Positions 1 to 7,356 of a DNA stretch of 64,000 nt are shown here, in pieces (positions within the stretch are counted from its first letter, which is position 1; each line of letters starts with the position of its first letter). The notes under the pieces are model-generated. The model worked only from the letters and a program-made list of their open reading frames with translations, was not told where the DNA came from and made no database searches. A program made the translations under genes and the position numbers. Origin of the DNA: Rhodocyclaceae bacterium UBA2271 (GTDB lineage: Bacteria; Pseudomonadota; Gammaproteobacteria; Burkholderiales; Rhodocyclaceae); contig DDXB01000031.1 in the NCBI GenBank assembly GCA_002347405.1, positions 69,007 to 133,006 of the forward strand, given 5' to 3'.

Positions 1-1024
1 TGCCGCGCGACTTCGACATCTTGGCGCCATCGACGGTCAGGAAACCGTGGGCGAAGACGTTGGTCGGCGTGCGGTAGCCGGCGTGCTGCAGCTCGGCCGG
101 CCAGAACAGGGCGTGGAAGTAGAGAATGTCCTTGCCGATGAAGTGATACAGCTCGGCGCTGGAGTCGGGCTTCCACCAGGCGTCGAAATCCAGTCCCTTC
201 TGCTCGCAGAGATTTTTGAACGAGCCCATGTAGCCGATCGGGGCGTCGAGCCAGACGTAAAAATACTTGCCCGGCGCGCCGGGAATCTCGAAGCCGAAAT
301 AGGGTGCGTCGCGCGAGATGTCCCAGTCGGTGAGCTTGTTTTCTCCTTCGACCCCCAGCCACTCCTGCAGCTTGTTGGAGGCCTCGCTTTGCAGGCGGCC
401 CTGCTGCGTCCATTGCCGCAGAAAAGTCTGGCAGCGCGGGTCGGAGAGCTTGAAGAAATAGTGATCAGACGACTTGAGTTCGGGCTTGGCGCCGGAAACG
501 GCCGAGAGCGGATTCTTCAGGTCGGTGGGCGCATAGGCGGCGCCGCAGGCTTCGCAGCTGTCGCCGTACTGGTCCGCCGCACCGCATTTCGGGCATTCGC
601 CCTTGATGTAGCGGTCCGGCAAAAACATCTTCTTGACCGGGTCGTAAAACTGCTCGATGGAACGCACCTCGATGAGGCCGGCGGCCTGCAGCTTCCGGTA
701 AATGTCTTCGGCATAGAAGCGCGTCTCGTCGGAGTGCGTCGAATGGTAGTTGTCGAAGGCGACATGAAAGCCGGTGAAGTCGCGCAGATGTTCGCCATGG
801 ACGCGGCGGATCAGTGCCTCCGGCGAAATGCCTTCCTTCTCGGCGCGCAGCATGATCGGCGTGCCATGCGTGTCGTCGGCGCAGACATACCAGCATTCAT
901 GGCCGCGCAGCTTCTGGAAGCGCACCCAGATGTCGGTCTGGATGTATTCGACGAGGTGGCCGAGGTGGATGGCGCCGTTGGCGTAGGGCAGGGCGGAGGT
1001 GACGAGAATCTGGCGCGGTGTCAT
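1..1024 (-). CDS. metG: Methionyl-tRNA synthetase, N-terminal part (cut by window edge)
   Basis: Charges tRNA-Met with methionine in the cytoplasm. The reading frame opens at an ATG at 1024 with the class I start MTPRQILVTSALPYANG and runs off the left edge. The HIGH motif appears as HLGH at residues 20-23. A zinc-binding insertion carries CPKCG and CEACG, and the KMSKS signature is at residues 335-339, just before the edge. The whole Rossmann catalytic core is therefore present; the anticodon-binding and any C-terminal tRNA-binding domains lie outside. apbC is 3.6 kb to the right, a proximity common in betaproteobacteria. The family assignment is certain. Confidence 0.97.
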   Translation of the reverse strand, partial: MTPRQILVTSALPYANGAIHLGHLVEYIQTDIWVRFQKLRGHECWYVCADDTHGTPIMLRAEKEGISPEALIRRVHGEHLRDFTGFHVAFDNYHSTHSDETRFYAEDIYRKLQAAGLIEVRSIEQFYDPVKKMFLPDRYIKGECPKCGAADQYGDSCEACGAAYAPTDLKNPLSAVSGAKPELKSSDHYFFKLSDPRCQTFLRQWTQQGRLQSEASNKLQEWLGVEGENKLTDWDISRDAPYFGFEIPGAPGKYFYVWLDAPIGYMGSFKNLCEQKGLDFDAWWKPDSSAELYHFIGKDILYFHALFWPAELQHAGYRTPTNVFAHGFLTVDGAKMSKSRG

Positions 1025-1059
1025 GGTGGCGGCTTTATGATGAATTTACCGGCGCATTC

Positions 1060-1169
1060 TAGCGCCGTCCCCCTATTGACGCCGTCCCCGTGTCACGCGG
1101 CGTGACGGCTGATGCCGTCCCCATATTGGCGGCGCGACGGCTGACGCCGTCCCGCCAGCGCCGACTTTT
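1060..1169. repeat. Array of GCCGTCCC repeats ending in a full short GCCGAC element
   Basis: Between metG and the histidine kinase the unit GCCGTCCC occurs four times with varied tails: CCTATTGAC, then CGTGTCACGCGG, then CATATTGGCGG, and finally a complete short element at 1146-1169 (GCCGTCCCGCCAG joined to CGCCGACTTTT). The segment GGCGCGACGGCTGACGCCGT before the last unit recurs, with one change, ahead of the element inside flhF (near 50961-50982). The last two bases of the element form part of the TAA stop of the kinase gene on the other strand. The array looks like nested or serial copies of one repeat family. Confidence 0.8.
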
Positions 1170-2463
1170 ACATGCACAACCAGGCCGCCAGACCACCACC
1201 CGGCCGTGGTTCAAGCCGGACCTCCCAGTGGTTGGCGCGCGCCAGTTCGCGCACGATGGCGAGTCCGAGTCCGGCGCCGCCGGTGGCCGGGCTGCGTGAC
1301 GGGTCGAGGCGGTGGAAGGGTTGGAACATCGCTTCGACCTGGTCGGGCGGGATGCCCGGGCCACGGTCGAGCACGCCGATGCGGCACTGCGTGTCATCGG
1401 TTTCACAGACCAGTTCCACTGGCGCCGCCGGAGCATGGCGCAGCGCGTTTTGCAGCAGGTTGCCGACGGCGCGCCGCAAGGCGCGCGGCGGAATGCTGCG
1501 CTGACAGGGCGGGCAGCTTACGGTGACGCAGCGCTCCGGCGTGGCAAAGTCGGCGGCGAGATCGCCCAGCCAGTCGGCAAGGTCGACCGTGACGGGCGGT
1601 TCGCGTTCCAGTCCGCGTGCCAGATCAAGCAGGGAACCGATCAGCCCGTTCATTTCCTCGATGTCGTTTTCCAACTGCGCAATCAGCGCCGGCGTCGGGT
1701 CGAGCTTCAGCAGTTCCAGCGCCAGGCGCATGCGCGCCAGCGGGGTGCGCAGATCATGCGAGACGCCAACCAGCAGGGTGGTGCGTGCCTGCAGCAGTTC
1801 GCGCACCTGGCGTGCCATGGCGTTGAAGCGGCCGGCCAGCGCCGCCAGCTCGGTCGGGCCGGTTTCCGGCAGCAGTTCCGGACTTTCGCCCTGGCCGATG
1901 CGCGTCGCCGCCTGCTCCAGCCGCGCCAGCGGCGCCGTGATGCGGCGCGCCAGCCAGACGGCAACGCCGCCGGCCAGCGCCAGGCCGCCGAGCAGGGCAA
2001 TCAGCAGGGCGGTCCACGGCTGGGCGGCGATGCGATGTTCCGCTACTCCGACCGCCAGATGGCCGTTGCCCGCCGGCAGGTAGGTCCAGTACCAGGTTGC
2101 GTTACCGACGTTTTCGCGCACCAGATGCTGTCGCGTGCCGCTGCGGTTGGCCAGCGCATCTTCCAGCAGATAGAAGTAAGGTGGGTGCCATTCATCGATT
2201 CCCCCGCCAGGTGACTCGGCGCGCAGCGCCAGTGCGTGGTTCGCCAGCAGTTCGAGCTCGAAATCGCCCCGCGTTTGCGGCGGTAGTTCGGCCCAGGTTT
2301 GCGCCGACAGGATCATCAGCCCCGCCAGGTCGTCAGCCGAGCGCCGCGCCAGCGGCAGCATCAGGTACACCGACAGGACGAGCGCGGCCAGCAACTCGAT
2401 CAATATGAAAGCGGCAGCGAGCAGCAGCGTGTTCTGCCGCGCCAGGCTGGTCGGTTTTTTCAC
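1168..2463 (-). CDS. EnvZ/RstB-type sensor histidine kinase
   Basis: Membrane sensor kinase of 431 residues that should phosphorylate the response regulator encoded just upstream. Visible order: transmembrane helix at about 15-37, a short periplasmic region of about 115 residues, second helix at about 150-172, HAMP to about 225, HisKA box VSHDLRTPLARMRL with the phosphoacceptor His236, then the HATPase N box (NLLQNALRHA), G1 box (DRGPGIPPDQ) and G2 box (GGAGLGLAI). It starts 24 bases after the regulator stops, so the two are one operon. The TAA stop is partly made of the end of a dispersed repeat. The signal sensed cannot be read from the sequence. Confidence 0.93.
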   Translation of the reverse strand: MKKPTSLARQNTLLLAAAFILIELLAALVLSVYLMLPLARRSADDLAGLMILSAQTWAELPPQTRGDFELELLANHALALRAESPGGGIDEWHPPYFYLLEDALANRSGTRQHLVRENVGNATWYWTYLPAGNGHLAVGVAEHRIAAQPWTALLIALLGGLALAGGVAVWLARRITAPLARLEQAATRIGQGESPELLPETGPTELAALAGRFNAMARQVRELLQARTTLLVGVSHDLRTPLARMRLALELLKLDPTPALIAQLENDIEEMNGLIGSLLDLARGLEREPPVTVDLADWLGDLAADFATPERCVTVSCPPCQRSIPPRALRRAVGNLLQNALRHAPAAPVELVCETDDTQCRIGVLDRGPGIPPDQVEAMFQPFHRLDPSRSPATGGAGLGLAIVRELARANHWEVRLEPRPGGGLAAWLCM

Positions 2464-2487
2464 TGTCAGCCTTCCCGGTGGCGGGCG

Positions 2488-3216
2488 CTAACCCTGATCG
2501 CCGCGCGGCGTGAACAGATAGCCCTCGCCACGCACGGTGCGGATGTAGGCGGGCGCGGACGGATCGGTTTCGATCTTGCGGCGCAGGCGCGTGACGCGGA
2601 TGTCGATGCTGCGGTCGAAGGGGTCGCGGTCATAGCCCTTCAGCAGGTCGACCAGCGTGTCGCGCGAGAGCACGCGGTTGGGCCGGGCGAGAAAGGCGGC
2701 GAGCAGGTCGAATTCGGCCCCGGTCAGCCGGATTTCCACGCCGTCCTTCAACAGGCGACGACTGGCGAGGTCGAGGCTGAAAGGGCCGAATTGCTGTTGT
2801 GGCGGGAGGGGGGCGGCGGCAATCTGCGCGGCTGATGCGGACTGGCCGCGCCGCAACAGGGCGCGCAAACGTGCCAGCAGTTCGCGCGGGCCGAACGGCT
2901 TGGCCAGATAGTCGTCGGCGCCGACTTCGAGGCCGATCACCCGATCCACTTCCTCGCCGCGCGCCGACAACATCAGGATCGGCACCGTCGATTGGGCGCG
3001 CAGCAGGCGCGTCAGCGCCAGCCCATCCTCGCCCGGCAGCATCAGGTCGAGGACGATGGCGTCGGGCATGCCGTCGGTCAGCGCGGCACGCATGGCCGTG
3101 CCATCGCCGACCGCCGCGACGCCAAAACCGTTCGCGACCAGATAGGTGCTCAACAATTCCCGCAGGGCTGGGTCGTCATCGACGATGAGGATGCGCGGAA
3201 GCGCGGAAGTGGCCAT
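2488..3216 (-). CDS. OmpR/PhoB-family response regulator
   Basis: DNA-binding regulator of 242 residues, partner of the adjacent EnvZ-type kinase. The receiver domain shows the acidic triad DDD at 13-15, phosphoacceptor Asp57 in VLDLMLPGEDG and the conserved Lys in DDYLAKPF. The C-terminal winged helix contains LTGAEFDLLAAFLARPNRVL and RSIDIRVTRLRRKIE, typical of OmpR proteins. I chose the ATG at 3216 (MATSALPRILIVDDD) because the frame upstream adds 23 residues that do not fit the family. A tandem direct repeat at 3278-3294 lies about 60 bases upstream and may be its own binding site. The genes divergent from it encode small exported glycine-rich proteins, possible regulon members. Confidence 0.93.
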   Translation of the reverse strand: MATSALPRILIVDDDPALRELLSTYLVANGFGVAAVGDGTAMRAALTDGMPDAIVLDLMLPGEDGLALTRLLRAQSTVPILMLSARGEEVDRVIGLEVGADDYLAKPFGPRELLARLRALLRRGQSASAAQIAAAPLPPQQQFGPFSLDLASRRLLKDGVEIRLTGAEFDLLAAFLARPNRVLSRDTLVDLLKGYDRDPFDRSIDIRVTRLRRKIETDPSAPAYIRTVRGEGYLFTPRGDQG

Positions 3217-3277
3217 GCGGCCAAGTGTAACGCCTGGGCTGGCCGGCCAGAGCAGCCGGATACGCAGCGATACCCAT

Positions 3278-3294
3278 GGAAACAAACGGAAACA
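3278..3294. promoter_or_regulatory. Tandem GGAAACA direct repeat, candidate OmpR-family operator
   Basis: GGAAACA occurs at 3278-3284 and again at 3288-3294, a spacing of exactly 10 bases (one helical turn), in the divergent region between the response regulator and the glycine-rich exported genes. OmpR/PhoB-family regulators usually bind tandem half-sites spaced by 10-11 bases. The position suggests autoregulation and control of the rightward genes. Binding is inferred, not shown. Confidence 0.45.
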
Positions 3295-3364
3295 GTCAGA
3301 GACGGGCGGGACATGGCACTGTTACGCCCCGCGCAGATGATGAGAACACCGGAACACGGAAACC

Positions 3365-3763
3365 ATGAATACCAAAACTTTCACTCTTCAACTATGTCTG
3401 CTCGCGCTGACTTTGCCCGCATGGGGACAAACTCCCCCTGCGGCGTCCGAAGCCCGCACTGCACGGCCCTTGAATCTTTCACTGCCCAAGGATGTCATTC
3501 GCTCGACCCCTACCCCCTTTATGGGCGAAGTGGCGGATGACACGGTGGCCCGCAATCTGCGACCGGAATCTGGGCGTTTGCCCTACGGCAGCGGTTACGA
3601 AGCCCGTCAGCGTGAAAGCAACTCGGGGGCCGGCGCAGGCTGGGGCAACGGCGAGGGTGGCAGAAGCCCCGGCGCTGGCAGCAGCAGTGGTCGCGGCAGC
3701 GGCACCAGCGGCAGTGGCGGAGGTGGTGGCAGAGGTGGTGGCGGTGGTGGACGTGGGCGGTAA
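3365..3763 (+). CDS. Small exported glycine-rich protein A
   Basis: Protein of 132 residues with a clear signal peptide (MNTKTFTLQLCLLALTLPAWG, cleavage expected before QTPPA), a central segment with SLPKDVIRSTPTPF, and a C-terminal tail made almost only of Gly, Ser and Arg (GGGGGRGGGGGGRGR). It is probably periplasmic or surface-exposed. No catalytic motif is visible and I do not recognise the family. It is followed after 32 bases by a second glycine-rich exported protein, and both diverge from the OmpR-type regulator, so control by that system is plausible. The start is the ATG next to the signal peptide; its ribosome site is weak. Confidence 0.7.
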   Translation: MNTKTFTLQLCLLALTLPAWGQTPPAASEARTARPLNLSLPKDVIRSTPTPFMGEVADDTVARNLRPESGRLPYGSGYEARQRESNSGAGAGWGNGEGGRSPGAGSSSGRGSGTSGSGGGGGRGGGGGGRGR

Positions 3764-3795
3764 CGACATTTCATTCATTGCAGAGGAGAAACACC

Positions 3796-4131
3796 ATGAA
3801 TACATTGAAAATACTTGCGATAGTGCTGGTTTCCGCCAGCATGACGACTGCGGCTTTTGCTCGGGGCGGTGGCGGCGGTGGCGGCGGCATGGGGGGCGGT
3901 GGTGGCGGCATGGGCGGCGGTTCGGGTGCTGGCATGGGCCAGGGCTCGGGACAGTCCCAATCCGAAAATCAGTACCGCAACCAGAGCGGTCAGGGTGCCG
4001 GGCAGGGCACGCAAACCCGGACCCAGACGCGCACCCAGACGCGCGATCAGTTCGGCAATCCGACCGGACAGCCGGCCCAGACACGCGACCGTGACCGGAT
4101 TCACGTACCGGCTACCGCACCGACCAACTGA
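3796..4131 (+). CDS. Small exported glycine-rich protein B
   Basis: Protein of 111 residues: signal peptide MNTLKILAIVLVSASMTTAAFA, then a Gly/Met stretch (RGGGGGGGGMGGGG), a Gln/Ser/Asn-rich part and a threonine-arginine repeat (TQTRTQTRTQTRDQ). I chose the ATG at 3796 because GAGGAG ends eight bases before it and the signal peptide starts there; an earlier in-frame codon would add six residues. Low-complexity exported proteins of this kind are found near envelope-stress two-component systems, but no function is known to me. It is probably cotranscribed with protein A. Confidence 0.72.
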   Translation: MNTLKILAIVLVSASMTTAAFARGGGGGGGGMGGGGGGMGGGSGAGMGQGSGQSQSENQYRNQSGQGAGQGTQTRTQTRTQTRDQFGNPTGQPAQTRDRDRIHVPATAPTN

Positions 4132-4170
4132 GTTTCCCGCTAATTAGCCTGACCTCGACCCCGACCCAAT

Positions 4171-4186
4171 GCAGCCGCAAGGCTGC
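4171..4186. terminator. GCAA-loop hairpin between convergent genes
   Basis: GCAGCC-GCAA-GGCTGC forms a perfect six-pair stem with a four-base loop, 39 bases after the stop of glycine-rich protein B and just past the stop of the convergent YkgJ-type gene. There is no long T-run, so if it stops transcription it may do so weakly or in both directions. Confidence 0.4.
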
Positions 4187-4189
4187 CGG

Positions 4190-4501
4190 TCAGGTCGGGC
4201 GGGTTGCCGTTTCGAGCGCAGCCAGCCAGGCCAGTGCCTGTTCGCGCGTTGCGCCGCACATTTCCGCGGACGGCTGGAGACCCGCGCAACAGGCAGGTCG
4301 TTCCGGCCGGCCAAACAATCCACAGCGCAGTTCACCGGTCAGGTGGCGGCAGGCGACCCCGGCCGGCTTGCCCAGCGACGAGATCGACGGGGCGATGCAG
4401 CACGCTGCACAGCCTGGTCGACAGGCCAATGCCGTAGCGCCAGTCCCGAAAAGGGGATTCCCTTCGGTCAAGCCGACTTTGATCAGATGCCTGGATTCCA
4501 T
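4190..4501 (-). CDS. YkgJ-family cysteine-cluster protein with repeat-derived N-terminus
   Basis: Small protein of 103 residues whose body matches the YkgJ/UPF0153 cysteine-cluster family: CRPGCAACCIAPSISS, GKPAGVACRHL, LRCGLFGRPERPACC and PSAEMCGATREQALAWL. The Cys pattern suggests a bound metal or Fe-S cluster; the biochemical role of the family is not settled. Two things are odd. Residues 8-24 (KVGLTEGNPLFGTG and neighbours) are encoded by a long-form dispersed repeat at 4431-4480, placed just before the first cysteines. The segment between SISS and GKPAG is also shorter than I would expect for the family. Whether the ATG at 4501 is the true start is uncertain. Confidence 0.72.
   Translation of the reverse strand: MESRHLIKVGLTEGNPLFGTGATALACRPGCAACCIAPSISSLGKPAGVACRHLTGELRCGLFGRPERPACCAGLQPSAEMCGATREQALAWLAALETATRPT
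4431..4480 (+). repeat. Long-form GCCGAC element inside the YkgJ-family gene
   Basis: Runs from GCCGTAGCGCCAG through TCCCGAAAAGGGGATTCC and CTTCGGTCA to AGCCGACTTT. It matches the element in folA apart from a few bases and is read in frame on the minus strand as K-V-G-L-T-E-G-N-P-L-F-G-T-G. The middle can form a hairpin (TCCC with GGGA). Confidence 0.8.
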
Positions 4502-4637
4502 GGCGCCATTGTCGCGCCCCGGACAGATGGATGCCAGTCTTGAATGTTCCGGCAGGCGCCCCCAACTTGTGACAATTCGAGCCTGATAAAATTACTCAGG
4601 CAATTTTCCCCACCACGTCCACCAAGAGGTTTTTCCC

Positions 4638-5729
4638 ATGTCTCTCACCGAACAATCCATCCAGACGGCCCTGCAAACGGTGGTCGATCCCAATACCGGC
4701 AAGGATCTCATCACCACCCGCAGCGCCAAGAACATCAAGATCAGCGGCGCGGATGTTTCTGTTGATGTTGAGTTGGGCTACCCGGCCAAGAGCCAGATCG
4801 AGCCGATCCGGCAAGCGGTGATCGCTGCCATCAAGGGTGTGGCCGGCGTCGGTATGGTCACGGCCAACGTTTTCCACAAGATTGTTTCGCATTCGGTGCA
4901 GCGAGGCGTCAAACTGATTCCCGGCGTCAAGAACATCATCGCCGTAGCCTCGGGCAAGGGGGGTGTCGGTAAATCGACGACCGCCGTCAACCTGGCGCTG
5001 GCGCTCGCTGCCGAAGGCGCGAACGTCGGCATTCTCGACGCCGATATCTATGGCCCGTCGCAGCCGCAAATGCTCGGCATTGCCGACAAGCAACCCGAAT
5101 CCACCGACGGCAACAAGCTCCAGCCGCTGAAGGCCCATGGTATTCAGGCCATGTCGATCGGTTTCCTGATCGATCCCGAACAGCCGATGGTCTGGCGCGG
5201 CCCGATGGTGACCCAGGCGCTCAACCAGTTGCTGGGCGACACGAACTGGCAGGACCTCGACTACCTGGTGGTCGATCTGCCGCCCGGCACGGGCGACATC
5301 CAATTGACGCTGGCGCAGCAGGTGCCGGTGACCGGCGCGGTGATCGTCACCACGCCGCAGGACATCGCCCTGCTCGACGCGCGCAAGGGATTGAAAATGT
5401 TCGAGAAGGTCGGCATTCCGATCCTCGGTATCGTCGAGAACATGAGCATCCACATCTGCTCGAAATGCGGCCACGAAGAGCACATCTTCGGTTCCGGCGG
5501 CGGCGACAAGATGTGCAAGCAATACGATGTCGAAATGCTGGGCGCCTTGCCGCTCGACATGACGATCCGGGTGCAGGTCGATGGCGGCACGCCAACCGTC
5601 GTTTCCGACCCCGCTGGCCGCGTGGCAGAAATATACAAAGGCATCGCCCGCCGCATCGCCGTCAAGATCGCCGACCAGGCCAAGGATCACAGCGCGAAAT
5701 TCCCGAGCATCGTGATTCAGAACACCTAA
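4638..5729 (+). CDS. apbC: Mrp/ApbC Fe-S cluster carrier ATPase
   Basis: ParA/MinD-like P-loop ATPase of 363 residues that binds and transfers [4Fe-4S] clusters to apoproteins in the cytoplasm. An N-terminal MIP18/DUF59-like domain (residues 1-85, DPNTGKDLI) precedes the deviant Walker A GKGGVGKST at 106-114. The switch region is DYLVVDLPPGTGD. The cluster-binding CSKC pair sits near residue 275 in a homodimer-interface position. Length and domain order are typical. The start at 4638 follows AAGAGG. Its stop codon lies inside the left arm of a large inverted repeat (5726-5897). Confidence 0.96.
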   Translation: MSLTEQSIQTALQTVVDPNTGKDLITTRSAKNIKISGADVSVDVELGYPAKSQIEPIRQAVIAAIKGVAGVGMVTANVFHKIVSHSVQRGVKLIPGVKNIIAVASGKGGVGKSTTAVNLALALAAEGANVGILDADIYGPSQPQMLGIADKQPESTDGNKLQPLKAHGIQAMSIGFLIDPEQPMVWRGPMVTQALNQLLGDTNWQDLDYLVVDLPPGTGDIQLTLAQQVPVTGAVIVTTPQDIALLDARKGLKMFEKVGIPILGIVENMSIHICSKCGHEEHIFGSGGGDKMCKQYDVEMLGALPLDMTIRVQVDGGTPTVVSDPAGRVAEIYKGIARRIAVKIADQAKDHSAKFPSIVIQNT

Positions 5730-5897
5730 CTTTCATGGTCGATTGCGTCATCCCCCGTGCATGAAATACGCAAAAGGCAAATGACGCCCCCCACCCCCAG
5801 CCCCCGCCCCGGGGCGGGGGGCAAAGTTTGTTCGCTGCGATCACGGGATCACTCGGCGTCAAATGGCGTATTTCAAGTTATCGACCATAAAAGTTAG
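5726..5897. repeat. Palindromic element with arms of about 43-62 bases
   Basis: The left arm (5726-5787) begins CTAACTTTCATGGTCGAT and contains GAAATACGC and AAATGACGCC. The right arm (5855-5897) is its inverted counterpart, GGCGTCAAATGGCGTATTTC followed by a copy ending ATCGACCATAAAAGTTAG. The centre holds C-rich/G-rich hairpin sequence (CCCCGCCCCGGGGCGGGG) and TTGTTCGCTGCG. The left arm carries about 19 extra bases. The right half (about 5829-5887) recurs upstream of dcd at 11069-11127. It has no coding capacity of its own and resembles a short non-autonomous mobile or structural element. Confidence 0.75.
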
Positions 5898-5908
5898 TAC
5901 CTTGCATA

Positions 5909-5927
5909 TTCAAATGATATGTTTGAA
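5909..5927. promoter_or_regulatory. TTCAAA-N7-TTTGAA palindrome over the ATPase start
   Basis: A perfect 6+6 inverted repeat with a seven-base centre spans the ATG at 5919 of the AAA ATPase gene. A palindrome lying over a start codon could be an operator or could hide the start in mRNA structure. This is suggestive only. Confidence 0.35.
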
Positions 5928-7157
5928 AATGCGATGATGAAACGCCACACGCTTCCCCTGTTGAACGAGCTGCTCGGTCTATTCCCCTGCGTCGCCATCG
6001 TCGGTGTCAGGCAATGCGGCAAGACGACGCTGCTCAAGGAATTACTGCCCGGGTGGAAGATTCTCGACCTGGAGAAACTTGCCGACCTTGATGCCGTTGC
6101 GCGCGACCCCGACTTGTTCCTGCGACTCAACCCGGACCGGATCGCCATCGACGAATGCCAGTTGTTACCGGCAATGTTCGCGGCGTTACGGGTGGGCATC
6201 GATAGTGACCGCGCCCGGCCGGGCCAATTCGTTATTACCGGGTCCAGTTCGCCGGAGTTGCTTGCGGCCATTTCTGAAAGCCTGGCGGGGCGTGTCGCAC
6301 TTATCGAAATGGGGCCGCTGTCGCTGGCCGAGGCCCATGAGTTGCCGCCTGCGCCGCTTTACCGGCTCATCGAAGATCGCGCGCCCATTGTCGAACTTGC
6401 GGAACTGTTGCCGCGTCTGAGTCTCGATCAGATCGGTAATTATTGGATGCGGGGCGGCTATCCGGAACCATGGCTGAAAAATACATCGCGTTTTCGCAAA
6501 CTGTGGATGCAGAACTATCTGCAAACCTATCTCGACCGCGATCTGCCGCGCCTGTTTCCCGCCCTCGACCGGCAGAAATTTCGCTTGTTCGTGCAAATGC
6601 TGGCGCAGTTGTCGGGCAGCATCATCAACTATTCCGAGGTGGCGCGGGCGCTGGGTGTCTCGCAACCGACCGCGCGCGATTACTTTCACATTGCGCATGG
6701 CACGTTTTTGTGGCGCCATCTGCCGGCGTATGAAAAGGATGCCACCAAACGGGTGGTGAAGCATCCCAAGGGCTACCTGCGCGACAGCGGCTTGCTGCAC
6801 TATTTGCTGCACCTGCGCGACCGGGATGAGTTGATGGCACACCCGCGCATGGGGCAATCCTGGGAAAGTATGGTGATAGAAACCCTGCTGCGCGGACTTG
6901 CGGCGGCGGGAGTGGATCATCGCGCCTATCATTACCGCACTGGCGCGGGTGCCGAAATCGATCTGGTACTGGAAGGCGAGTTTGGTTTGCTGCCCGTCGA
7001 GATCAAGCACACCCAGCATGTCGATGCGCGCTCTCTGCGGGCGTTGCGCGATTTTGTCGCCGAGCGTGGTTGCCGCTATGGCATCGTGATCAACAACGAT
7101 GAGACGCCACGTCGGATCGACGAGAAAATTATCTGCCTACCCTGCGCCGCGCTGTGA
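5919..7157 (+). CDS. AAA_14/DUF4143 P-loop ATPase
   Basis: Protein of 412 residues of the widespread ATP-binding family with an N-terminal AAA_14 domain and C-terminal DUF4143. The Walker A is the family form GVRQCGKTTLL (residues 29-39), Walker B is IAIDECQLLP, and sensor 1 is FVITGSSSPELL. The C-terminal part shows YLDRDLPRLF, a helix-turn-helix-like SQPTARDYF and the nuclease-fold-like motif GAEIDLVLEGE...LPVEIKHT, which looks like a PD-(D/E)XK E/D-x-K core. The family is common in accessory regions and its function is poorly known. The gene stands between two copies of a shared repeat half (about 5829 and 11069). The start could also be the ATG at 5934 or 5937. Confidence 0.88.
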   Translation: MFENAMMKRHTLPLLNELLGLFPCVAIVGVRQCGKTTLLKELLPGWKILDLEKLADLDAVARDPDLFLRLNPDRIAIDECQLLPAMFAALRVGIDSDRARPGQFVITGSSSPELLAAISESLAGRVALIEMGPLSLAEAHELPPAPLYRLIEDRAPIVELAELLPRLSLDQIGNYWMRGGYPEPWLKNTSRFRKLWMQNYLQTYLDRDLPRLFPALDRQKFRLFVQMLAQLSGSIINYSEVARALGVSQPTARDYFHIAHGTFLWRHLPAYEKDATKRVVKHPKGYLRDSGLLHYLLHLRDRDELMAHPRMGQSWESMVIETLLRGLAAAGVDHRAYHYRTGAGAEIDLVLEGEFGLLPVEIKHTQHVDARSLRALRDFVAERGCRYGIVINNDETPRRIDEKIICLPCAAL

Positions 7158-7169
7158 CCGCGGGCCGCA

Positions 7170-7186
7170 AAAAGTCGGCGCTGGCG
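7170..7186 (-). repeat. Partial GCCGAC element after the ATPase gene
   Basis: AAAAGTCGGCGCTGGCG matches the 3' half of the short dispersed element in inverted orientation, 12 bases after the ATPase stop. The other end (GGGACGGC) is missing, so this is a truncated or degenerate copy. Confidence 0.6.
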
Positions 7187-7356
7187 TCAGTTTCCGCCAG
7201 TTACGCGAAACACACAATTTGACGCCGAGTAACCACCCAGGAAGTTGGGGTAATATTCCCGAACGAAATAGTTGGGAAATGAACCATGAATTTCACGCCG
7301 CCAATCCACTTCCACGTTGCCCCGCCATGCGCTGAAAAGCGGGCGGGGGTGGCGTA

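Noticed and set aside
47..1105. Long plus-strand open frame across metG
   Set aside because: It is antisense to the clear methionyl-tRNA synthetase gene and only reflects high GC content.
4567..4592. TTGTGA ... TAAAAT as an apbC promoter
   Set aside because: The spacer would be only 14 bases, too short for a convincing sigma-70 promoter.
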